Below are positions 1-5,364 of a DNA stretch of 6,534 nt, piece after piece (position 1 is the stretch's first letter; each line of letters begins with the position of its first letter). This stretch comes from JASFRI01 sp050115015 (lineage in GTDB: Bacteria > Acidobacteriota > Polarisedimenticolia > CBDVAL01), in the NCBI GenBank assembly GCA_050115015.1, contig JASFRI010000242.1, forward strand, positions 1 through 6,534, read 5' to 3'. Position numbers and translations under genes: made by a program. Under the pieces are notes generated by a model that saw only the letters and a list, made by a program, of their open reading frames with translations, did not search any database and was not told the origin of the DNA.

Positions 1-7
1 TTGTGCT

Positions 8-48
8 CGTTCCCCTTAGAAGAGTCCCGGTCAATCTAGCGGGGAACG
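8..48. repeat. Imperfect inverted repeat / hairpin upstream of the operon promoter
   Basis: The arm CGTTCCCC at 8-15 is matched exactly by GGGGAACG at 41-48. If the C at 40 is bulged, pairing continues inward for five more pairs (16-20 with 35-39, one of them G-U), leaving a 14-base loop. No T-run follows on either strand, so it is not a textbook intrinsic terminator. It could still mark the 3' end of a gene left of the window: on the + strand one frame is open from base 1 to a TAG at 37-39 and another to a TAG at 17-19. It could also be a protein-binding or mRNA-end-stabilising structure. Confidence 0.4.
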
Positions 49-80
49 CACCCCCGGGCAAGCGCCGGGCGGGAGACGGT

Positions 81-110
81 TTGACTTCGGTTCTCGGCGT
101 GGGATACCAT
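81..110 (+). promoter_or_regulatory. Sigma70-type promoter for the kdsB-pyrG-kds operon
   Basis: TTGACT at 81-86 matches the -35 consensus at five of six bases. TACCAT at 105-110 matches the -10 consensus at four of six, with an 18-base spacer. Transcription would begin near 117, giving a leader of roughly 48 bases before the kdsB start at 165. This is the only convincing promoter-like pair in the window, and it sits at the head of a run of closely packed genes. Its location supports treating positions 1-164 as non-coding even though one frame is open through it. It was found by eye, without scoring against a background model. Confidence 0.5.
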
Positions 111-118
111 CCCGCCCC
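96..118. promoter_or_regulatory. Dyad symmetry over the -10 element (possible operator)
   Basis: GGGAT (101-105) and ATCCC (109-113) form a perfect inverted repeat around a three-base centre, ACC. Outside the core, positions 96, 97 and 99 are also complementary to their partners 118, 117 and 115, so eight of ten half-site positions match over 23 bases. The dyad covers the proposed -10 hexamer, where a repressor would block RNA polymerase. Which protein would bind is unknown, and in GC-rich DNA short palindromes also arise by chance. Confidence 0.3.
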
Positions 119-151
119 GGAAACATCGACAGACGCTGCATCCAGCCCTGC

Positions 152-160
152 AAGAGGAAG
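152..160 (+). promoter_or_regulatory. Ribosome binding site that sets the kdsB start
   Basis: AAGAGGAAG at 152-160 contains GAGGA (154-158), which lies six bases before the TTG at 165. This is the strongest Shine-Dalgarno match near the beginning of the reading frame. It chooses TTG165 over the GTG at 3, which has no visible upstream site within the window. Confidence 0.7.
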
Positions 161-164
161 CCGC

Positions 165-890
165 TTGGCGAGGCCCCACGCGATCGGCATCATACCCGCG
201 CGTTTCGGCTCCACACGCCTCCCGGGGAAACCCCTCGCTCCCATCGCCGGTCAACCGATGGTCTGGCACGTCGTGGAGCGTGCCCGCAAGGCCTCCCGGC
301 TCGACCGCGTCCTGGTGGCGACGGACGACGCTCGGATCCGGGACGCGGTGCTCGAACGCGGCGGCGAGGCGGTCATGACCGCACCGTCGCACGCTAGCGG
401 GACCGACCGGGCCGCGGAGGTGGCGCGGACGATCGAGGGAGACGTCGTGGTCAACATCCAGGGGGATGAGCCCCTCGTGGAGCCCGCCAGCCTGGACCGC
501 CTGGTCGACGCCCTCCGGGAGCGGCCGGAGCTGCCGCTGGCGACGCTGCGGCGCCCCGCGGCGCCGGGGGAGCTCGAGGATCCCGACGTCGTGAAGGTGG
601 TCTCGGATGCCCGCGGGACCGCGATGTACTTCTCCCGCGCCCCGATCCCGTATCCGCGGCGTTCCGGGGGGCGGGCGTGGGTCCACGTGGGCATCTACGC
701 GTTCCGTCGCGAGCGGCTGCTGGAGTTCGCGGCGATGGAGCCCTCGGCGCTGGAGCGGGCCGAGGGCCTGGAGCAGCTACGGGCCCTGGAGGCCGGATGG
801 GAGATCCGGGTGCTCGATGACGCGGCGGTATCGCTGGGGGTGGACACCCCCGCCGACCTGGAGCGGGCTCGGGAGCTGATGGAGCGCTGA
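165..890 (+). CDS. kdsB: 3-deoxy-manno-octulosonate cytidylyltransferase (CMP-Kdo synthetase)
   Basis: KdsB activates Kdo by reacting it with CTP to give CMP-Kdo and pyrophosphate in the cytoplasm, the last step before Kdo is transferred to lipid A. The 241-residue product (from TTG165) has the family's nucleotidyltransferase fold signatures in order: the N-terminal nucleotide loop IIPARFGSTRLPGKPL (9-24), ATDD (52-55), SGTDR (78-82), NIQGDEPL (97-104, with D101 a likely metal ligand), YFSRAPIPYPR (155-165), HVGIYAFRR (174-182), EGLEQLRALE (200-209) and GVDTPADLE (225-233, with D227 the second likely metal ligand). Usual family length is about 245-255, so the TTG start fits. The frame is open back to a GTG at 3, but that would add 54 unconserved residues encoded by promoter DNA. 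A 59-bp gap separates it from pyrG, which makes its CTP substrate. Confidence 0.95.
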   Translation: MARPHAIGIIPARFGSTRLPGKPLAPIAGQPMVWHVVERARKASRLDRVLVATDDARIRDAVLERGGEAVMTAPSHASGTDRAAEVARTIEGDVVVNIQGDEPLVEPASLDRLVDALRERPELPLATLRRPAAPGELEDPDVVKVVSDARGTAMYFSRAPIPYPRRSGGRAWVHVGIYAFRRERLLEFAAMEPSALERAEGLEQLRALEAGWEIRVLDDAAVSLGVDTPADLERARELMER

Positions 891-902
891 CGGAAACGGG
901 GT

Positions 903-920
903 CCGCTGGATTCCCGGCGG
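903..920 (+). other. Small hairpin in the pyrG leader
   Basis: CCGCTGG (903-909) can pair with CCGGCGG (914-920) around the four-base loop ATTC. That gives a seven-pair stem, six G-C pairs and one G-U. It sits in the only sizeable gap before kdsC, 30 bases upstream of the pyrG start, and no T-run follows, so it is not a standard terminator. It may be a processing or mRNA-stability element, or incidental in GC-rich sequence. Confidence 0.3.
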
Positions 921-949
921 GCAGTCTCGAAGGGGACACGGGGGAGCGC

Positions 950-2605
950 ATGGAGACCAAGTACATCTTCGTTACCGGCGGGGTCGTCTCGTCCCTGGGC
1001 AAGGGGCTGGCGGCGGCGAGCATCGGCAGGCTCCTGGAGGCCCGGGGGTTCCGGGTGACCCTGCAGAAGTTCGATCCGTACCTCAACGTCGATCCCGGCA
1101 CGATGAGTCCGTTCCAGCACGGCGAGGTGTTCGTGACCGACGACGGCGCCGAGACGGATCTGGATCTCGGGCACTACGAGCGGTTCGTGTCGACGCAGAC
1201 GACCCGGGACCACAACTTCACCACCGGGAAGATCTACGAGTCGGTCATCCAGAAGGAGCGCCGGGGCGACTACCTGGGCGCCACGGTCCAGGTCATCCCC
1301 CACGTGACCGACGAGATCAAGCAGGGCATCCGGGCGGTCAGCGAGGGGATCGACATCCAGATCTGCGAGATCGGCGGCACCGTGGGAGACATCGAGTCCC
1401 AGCCGTTCCTGGAGGCGATCCGGCAGTTCCGGCTCGAGGTCGGCCGGACGAACTGCCTGTTCATCCACCTGACCCTGGTGCCGTACATCTCCGCTTCCGG
1501 GGAGCTCAAGACCAAGCCCACACAGCACTCCGTGCGCGAGCTGCGGGCCATCGGCATCCAGCCCGACGTGCTCCTCTGCCGCTGCGATCGCCCGCTGCCG
1601 CGGGAGGTGAAGAAGAAGATCGCCCTGTTCTGCAACATGGCGGAGGAATCGGTGATCACCGCCCAGGACGTGGCGTCGATCTACGAGGTGCCGCTGATGC
1701 TCGGCCGCGAGTCCCTCGACGCGATCATCCTGAAGGACCTGGACCTCCCGTACAAGGACAAGAACATGGATGCCTGGGAGACCATGGTCCGGACCACGAA
1801 GAACCCGGGGGCCGGAGAGGTCCGCATCGGCATGGTGGGCAAGTACGTGCAGTACGAGGACTCCTACAAGAGCCTGAACGAGGCACTGGCCCACGGCGGC
1901 ATCGCGAACGACGTCGGGGTCCGCCTGGAGTGGATCGAGGCGGAGGAGATCGAGGATGCCGAGATGCTGGAACGTCTGCGGTCGATGGACGGCATCCTGG
2001 TCCCCGGCGGCTTCGGGATCCGCGGCACCGCGGGGATGATCGAGGCCGTCCGGTTCGCCCGGGAGGAAGGCGTGCCCTTCTTCGGCATCTGCCTGGGGAT
2101 GCAGTGTGCCGTCATCGAGTTCGCCCGGAACGTGTGCGGCATCCGGGACGCGGACTCCTCCGAGTTCGACGAGAACACCTCCAACCCGGTGATCTACAAG
2201 CTCCGGGACCTCCTCGGCGTCGAGGAGATGGGGGGCACGATGCGGCTGGGAGCCTACCCCTGCAAGATCGACGAGGGTTCCCGGGCGCACGAGGCCTACG
2301 GGGAGCGGGAGATCTCCGAGCGTCACCGGCACCGCTACGAGGTCAACAAGGAGTTCGTCGACCCGCTCACCGAGGAGGGGCTCCGGATCAGCGGGATGTC
2401 GCCGGACCGGAAGTTCGTCGAGATGGTGGAGATCCGGGAGCACCCCTGGTTCCTCGCCTGTCAGTTCCACCCCGAGTTCAAGTCCCGGCCGCTCAACCCG
2501 CACCCGCTGTTCCGCCAGTTCATCCGGGCCGCGAGGCAACACCGGGACCTGCACCGGAGCGCCAACGAGCGCGCGTCCACGCGGCAGGCCGATCGGACCT
2601 CCTGA
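950..2605 (+). CDS. pyrG: CTP synthase (glutamine-hydrolysing)
   Basis: CTP synthase converts UTP to CTP using ATP and ammonia released from glutamine, the last step of de novo pyrimidine nucleotide synthesis. The 551-residue protein has both domains. The N-terminal synthetase domain (about 1-270) begins METKYIFVTGGVVSSLGKG and carries K18 in the phosphate loop, K40, and the metal-binding D72 and E140, at the same numbering as in E. coli. The C-terminal class I glutamine amidotransferase domain (about 290-530) has the nucleophile C381 in GICLGMQ and the H507/E509 pair in FHPEF. The product is near the usual length (E. coli 545) but ends in a basic, polar tail after about residue 528. The ATG at 950 lies three bases after GGGGGAG, rather close, with AAGGGGA further upstream; the conserved N-terminus makes the start secure. 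Its position between kdsB and kdsA links CTP supply to CMP-Kdo formation. Confidence 0.98.
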   Translation: METKYIFVTGGVVSSLGKGLAAASIGRLLEARGFRVTLQKFDPYLNVDPGTMSPFQHGEVFVTDDGAETDLDLGHYERFVSTQTTRDHNFTTGKIYESVIQKERRGDYLGATVQVIPHVTDEIKQGIRAVSEGIDIQICEIGGTVGDIESQPFLEAIRQFRLEVGRTNCLFIHLTLVPYISASGELKTKPTQHSVRELRAIGIQPDVLLCRCDRPLPREVKKKIALFCNMAEESVITAQDVASIYEVPLMLGRESLDAIILKDLDLPYKDKNMDAWETMVRTTKNPGAGEVRIGMVGKYVQYEDSYKSLNEALAHGGIANDVGVRLEWIEAEEIEDAEMLERLRSMDGILVPGGFGIRGTAGMIEAVRFAREEGVPFFGICLGMQCAVIEFARNVCGIRDADSSEFDENTSNPVIYKLRDLLGVEEMGGTMRLGAYPCKIDEGSRAHEAYGEREISERHRHRYEVNKEFVDPLTEEGLRISGMSPDRKFVEMVEIREHPWFLACQFHPEFKSRPLNPHPLFRQFIRAARQHRDLHRSANERASTRQADRTS

Positions 2606-2627
2606 TCCGGCCGGCGGAGATCGACCC

Positions 2628-3461
2628 ATGGAGGCCTTCGAGATCGCAGGCGGCGTCCGCGCCGGGGGCGGGGCTCCCCTGTTCCTCATCTCGGGTCCCT
2701 GCGTCATCGAGAGCCGGGAGCACTGCCTGGAGGTGGCCGCCCGCATCCGCGACATCGCCGGGGAGGCCGGGGTCCCCCTGATCTTCAAGTCCTCGTACGA
2801 CAAGGCGAACCGCTCCTCCGTGCGGTCCTACCGCGGACCCGGGATCGACGCCGGCCTGGAGATCCTCGCCGCCGTGCGGGAGACTGTCGGCGTTCCGGTC
2901 CTCACGGACGTCCACTCCCCGGAGGAAGCCCGCCGCGCCTCGACGGTCGTCGACGTGATCCAGGTCCCCGCGTTCCTCTGCCGGCAGACGGACCTGGTCC
3001 TCGCCGCCGCCGAGGGGGGAAAGACCGTCAACGTGAAGAAGGGGCAGTTCGTGGCCCCCTGGGACATGCGGAACGTCGTCGACAAGGTCCGCGCCGCCGG
3101 CAACCGGCGGCTGCTCCTCACCGAGCGGGGCGCCAGCTTCGGCTACAACAACCTCGTGGTGGACATGAAGTCCCTGGGGGTCCTCCGGGGGCTGGGCACC
3201 CCGGTCGTGTTCGACGCGACCCACTCGGCGCAGCTCCCGGGAGGACTGGGACACGCATCCGGGGGCCAGCGGGACTTCGTGCCGCTGCTGGCCCGGGCGG
3301 CGGTCGCCGCGGGGGTGGACGGCGTGTTCTTCGAGGTGCACGAGGATCCCGATCGCGCCCTCTCCGACGGTCCGAACTCCATGCCGCTGGACGCCATGCC
3401 CGGCCTGCTCCGGACGCTGCTGGAGATCGACGCCGCCGCCGGCGTCCGCGGGGCCCCGTGA
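2628..3461 (+). CDS. kdsA: 3-deoxy-8-phosphooctulonate synthase (Kdo-8-phosphate synthase), metal-dependent type
   Basis: KdsA condenses arabinose-5-phosphate with phosphoenolpyruvate to Kdo-8-phosphate, the committed step of Kdo synthesis, in the cytoplasm. The 277-residue protein is a full-length DAHP-synthase-like TIM barrel. Visible family motifs are SGPCVIES (22-29), FKSSYDKANRSS (53-64), TDVHSPEEA (93-101), PAFLCRQTDL (114-123), VNVKKGQFVAPWD (134-146), TERGASFGYNNLVVDM (165-180), FDATHSAQLPGG (195-206) and ALSDGPNSMPL (244-254). C25, H199, E236 and D247 correspond to the Cys/His/Glu/Asp metal site of the Aquifex enzyme; enzymes of the E. coli type have Asn in place of the Cys. It starts 22 bp after pyrG at an ATG preceded by GGAG (2616-2619) with eight-base spacing. 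Its stop overlaps the kdsD start by four bases. Confidence 0.97.
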   Translation: MEAFEIAGGVRAGGGAPLFLISGPCVIESREHCLEVAARIRDIAGEAGVPLIFKSSYDKANRSSVRSYRGPGIDAGLEILAAVRETVGVPVLTDVHSPEEARRASTVVDVIQVPAFLCRQTDLVLAAAEGGKTVNVKKGQFVAPWDMRNVVDKVRAAGNRRLLLTERGASFGYNNLVVDMKSLGVLRGLGTPVVFDATHSAQLPGGLGHASGGQRDFVPLLARAAVAAGVDGVFFEVHEDPDRALSDGPNSMPLDAMPGLLRTLLEIDAAAGVRGAP

Positions 3462-4432
3462 GCCCCCCCAAGACCTCCCCGGCGGAGATCGCCCGGGAGG
3501 TGCTGCGCACCGAGTCCCGGGCCCTGCAGGACCTGATCCCCCGGATCGGCGCCCCGTTCGAGGAGGCCGTCGATCGGCTTCACCGCTGTACCGGGCGGGT
3601 CGTGGTCACCGGGATGGGAAAGTCTGGGATCATCGGCAAGAAGCTGGCCGCCACCCTGTCCTCCACCGGCACACCCTCCGTGTTCCTGCATCCCGCGGAA
3701 GCAGTGCACGGAGACCTGGGAATGCTGGTGAAGGGCGACGTGGTCCTCGCCCTCAGCCAGTCGGGAGAGACCGACGAGATCCTCCGGCTGCTGGAGCAGA
3801 TCCGCCGGATCGGCGCCACCCTGGTGGCCATGACAGGGGCCCTGGACTCCACCCTCGCCCGCCTGGCGGACGTGGTGATCGACGTCGGCATCTCCCGGGA
3901 GGCCTGTCCCCTGGACCTGGCCCCGACGGCCTCCACCACCGCGCAGCTCGCCATGGGCGACGCGCTGGCCATGGCCGTGATGAACCGCAGGGGGTTCACC
4001 GTGGAGGAGTTCGCGGCCCGCCATCCCGCCGGGAGCCTGGGGCGGCGGATCGTGACGGTCGAGTCCGTGATGCACACCGGGGACCAGGTTCCCCTGGTCG
4101 GCCCGGACGCTCCCCTGTCCGAGGTGGTGACGACCATCTCGGAGAAGGGGCTGGGCTCCGTGGCGGTGGTCGACTCCCGGCGCCGGCTCGCCGGCATCAT
4201 CACCGACGGCGACCTGCGCCGGCTGATGCAGCGGCGGGAGCGCCCCATGGAATGCCGGGCGGAGGAGGCGATGACACCCGACCCCGTCGCCATTCGCACC
4301 TCGGACCTGGCCGCCTCCGCGTTGCGGATCATGGAGGAACGCCGGATCACCGCGCTGCCCGTGCTGGACGCCTCCGGAGCCCTGGCCGGGTTCCTCCACC
4401 TTCACCAGCTCTGGAAGACCCAGATGTTCTGA
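3458..4432 (+). CDS. kdsD: Arabinose-5-phosphate isomerase (SIS domain plus CBS pair)
   Basis: KdsD interconverts ribulose-5-phosphate and arabinose-5-phosphate, supplying the sugar substrate of KdsA encoded just upstream. The 324-residue protein matches the 328 of E. coli KdsD. A SIS (sugar isomerase) domain covers about residues 30-190, with GMGKSG (52-57), HPAEAVHGDLGML (78-90), SQSGETDE (100-107) and LAPTASTTAQLAMGDALA (154-171). The residues aligned to the proposed catalytic set of E. coli KdsD (K59, E111, E152, H193) are all present as K55, E107, E148 and H189. Two CBS repeats follow (about 203-260 and 270-324), a usual regulatory module with an unknown ligand. The GTG start overlaps the kdsA stop as GTGA, and only a weak G-rich site precedes it, which suggests translational coupling. 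KpsF and GutQ are paralogues with the same architecture, but the complete Kdo operon favours the housekeeping kdsD role. Confidence 0.95.
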   Translation: MSPPKTSPAEIAREVLRTESRALQDLIPRIGAPFEEAVDRLHRCTGRVVVTGMGKSGIIGKKLAATLSSTGTPSVFLHPAEAVHGDLGMLVKGDVVLALSQSGETDEILRLLEQIRRIGATLVAMTGALDSTLARLADVVIDVGISREACPLDLAPTASTTAQLAMGDALAMAVMNRRGFTVEEFAARHPAGSLGRRIVTVESVMHTGDQVPLVGPDAPLSEVVTTISEKGLGSVAVVDSRRRLAGIITDGDLRRLMQRRERPMECRAEEAMTPDPVAIRTSDLAASALRIMEERRITALPVLDASGALAGFLHLHQLWKTQMF

Positions 4433-4447
4433 TCGGACGGACGGACC

Positions 4448-4978
4448 ATGGAGCTCTCCCCCGAACTCATCGAGAAGGCCCGCAAGATCCGTATGGTCCT
4501 GATGGACGTGGACGGCGTGATGACGGACGGCACCCTGACCTTCTTCGGCGACGGGACCGAGGTAAAGGTGTTCCACGCCCAGGATGGCGTCGGCATCCGT
4601 CTGGCGCAGCGGGCCGGCCTGGAGGTGGGGGTGATCACCGGGCGGCGCTCCCGGGCGGTGGAGGCCCGGTGCCGCGAGCTCGACATCCAGGAGGTCCATC
4701 AGGGGGACTGGCGCAAGCTGCCCGCCTTCGAGGAGATCCTCCGACGACGGGGTCTGGGGGCGGAGGAGGTCTGCTTCATCGGGGACGACCTCGTGGACCT
4801 GCCGCTCCTCCGCCGGGCCGGACTCGCCATCACCGTTCCCGGCGCACGCCCGGAGGTGATGGCAGCCGCCCACGCCTGCACGGACCTCGGTGGTGGGCGC
4901 GGCGCGGTGCGCGACGCCCTGGAGGCCATCCTGAAGGCGCAGGGGCGCTGGGAGGAGCTCCTGGGGCTGTATCCATAG
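4448..4978 (+). CDS. kdsC: 3-deoxy-manno-octulosonate-8-phosphate phosphatase
   Basis: KdsC hydrolyses Kdo-8-phosphate to Kdo and phosphate, the step between KdsA and KdsB. The 176-residue protein is a small, capless HAD-family phosphatase of C0 type, normally a tetramer. It shows all HAD motifs: DVDGVMTDG (20-28), with nucleophile D20 and acid/base D22; VITGRRS (62-68), with T64; K90 in DWRKLPAFEEIL; and IGDDLVDLPLL (111-121), with metal-binding D113 and D117. The C-terminal GGGRGAVRDALEAIL (148-162) is the glycine/arginine tail typical of KdsC, which reaches a neighbouring active site in the tetramer. The start is 15 bp after kdsD. Its leader is three tandem GGAC units (4435-4446), a weak ribosome site, so some coupling to kdsD translation is likely. 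With this gene the route from ribulose-5-phosphate to CMP-Kdo is complete. Confidence 0.95.
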   Translation: MELSPELIEKARKIRMVLMDVDGVMTDGTLTFFGDGTEVKVFHAQDGVGIRLAQRAGLEVGVITGRRSRAVEARCRELDIQEVHQGDWRKLPAFEEILRRRGLGAEEVCFIGDDLVDLPLLRRAGLAITVPGARPEVMAAAHACTDLGGGRGAVRDALEAILKAQGRWEELLGLYP

Positions 4979-5006
4979 AGGGTGGATCCGCGATAGGATC
5001 GGGCAC

Positions 5007-5013
5007 GAGGAGA
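5007..5013 (+). promoter_or_regulatory. Ribosome binding site that sets the lapA-like start
   Basis: GAGGAGA at 5007-5013 is a near-perfect Shine-Dalgarno sequence six bases before the ATG at 5020. It decides the start, because the same frame is open far upstream through kdsD and kdsC, where its translation is low-complexity Arg/Gly/Pro. Confidence 0.75.
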
Positions 5014-5019
5014 CGAACC

Positions 5020-5346
5020 ATGCGCGTGGCCATCGCGATCATGCTGACGCTGGGCCTCACCGCGGTGCTGCTGTTCGTGGTAAGCAACAGCTCCCAGCAG
5101 GTGATGGTGGACCTCTTCTTCATCGACCCCGTCGAGGAATACCCCCTCTCGCTGGTCGTTCTCGTCTCGATGATCCTCGGGGTGCTCTTCGCGAGCGTCA
5201 TCGGCATCATCGAGGGCACGCGCCTCCGCATCCAGAACCACCAGCTCCGGGGCCGCATCCGGCGGCTGGAGTCGGAGATCCAGAACCTGCGGACGCGGAC
5301 TCCGGGGGTGACGGAACAGGGCCTGGACGAGGAATCGGTCCTCTAG
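5020..5346 (+). CDS. LapA-like (DUF1049) small inner-membrane protein
   Basis: The 108-residue protein has a hydrophobic segment at about 3-22, a short periplasmic stretch with the SNSSQQVMVDLF motif (22-33), a second hydrophobic segment at about 43-64, and then a basic, heptad-like helix (about 67-92, R/L/E rich) ending in an acidic tail. That is the layout of the LapA/YciS family (DUF1049), in which N/S-x-x-Q-x-V follows the first membrane helix. E. coli LapA works with LapB in LPS assembly and in FtsH-mediated control of LpxC. The position 41 bp after the Kdo genes fits an LPS role, but this is inference, since family members also occur outside LPS contexts. It is not LptC, which has one membrane helix and a larger periplasmic beta domain. 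I leave the gene symbol empty because orthology to E. coli lapA is not shown. Confidence 0.75.
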   Translation: MRVAIAIMLTLGLTAVLLFVVSNSSQQVMVDLFFIDPVEEYPLSLVVLVSMILGVLFASVIGIIEGTRLRIQNHQLRGRIRRLESEIQNLRTRTPGVTEQGLDEESVL

Positions 5347-5364
5347 ACCGGAGGCTGGACGACG

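Noticed and set aside
53..69. GC hairpin CCCGG/CCGGG in the leader
   Set aside because: The stem is only five pairs with a seven-base loop and no T-run; such stems are common by chance at this GC content.
1930..2781. A 283-codon + strand frame overlapping the pyrG-kdsA junction
   Set aside because: It is out of frame with both genes and its product is almost entirely Arg/Gly/Pro/Asp, typical of a shifted reading of GC-rich coding DNA.
695..2803. A 702-codon open frame on the minus strand opposite pyrG
   Set aside because: It lies antisense to a clear pyrG, its translation is rich in Leu/Asp/Gly/His/Pro without any family motif, and long antisense frames are normal in high-GC genes with strong third-position bias.
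4435..4446. Three tandem GGAC units between kdsD and kdsC
   Set aside because: Three four-base units can arise by chance in GC-rich DNA. They probably serve as a weak ribosome site, with no sign of a larger repeat.
3143..4873. A 576-codon minus-strand open frame opposite kdsA, kdsD and kdsC
   Set aside because: It spans three well-supported genes on the other strand and its product is compositionally biased (His, Gly, Asp, Gln), as expected of an antisense shadow.
4994..4999. TAGGAT as a possible -10 element before the LapA-like gene
   Set aside because: No -35-like hexamer lies 16-18 bases upstream, so an internal promoter is not supported.
4252..5019. Upstream extension of the LapA-like frame through kdsD and kdsC
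   Set aside because: The extension reads as low-complexity Arg/Gly/Pro, overlaps two secure genes, and the ATG at 5020 has a near-ideal ribosome site.
5020..5346. The small membrane protein as LptC
   Set aside because: Position after kdsC suggested LptC, but the protein has two hydrophobic helices and a coiled-coil-like tail and lacks the periplasmic beta domain.
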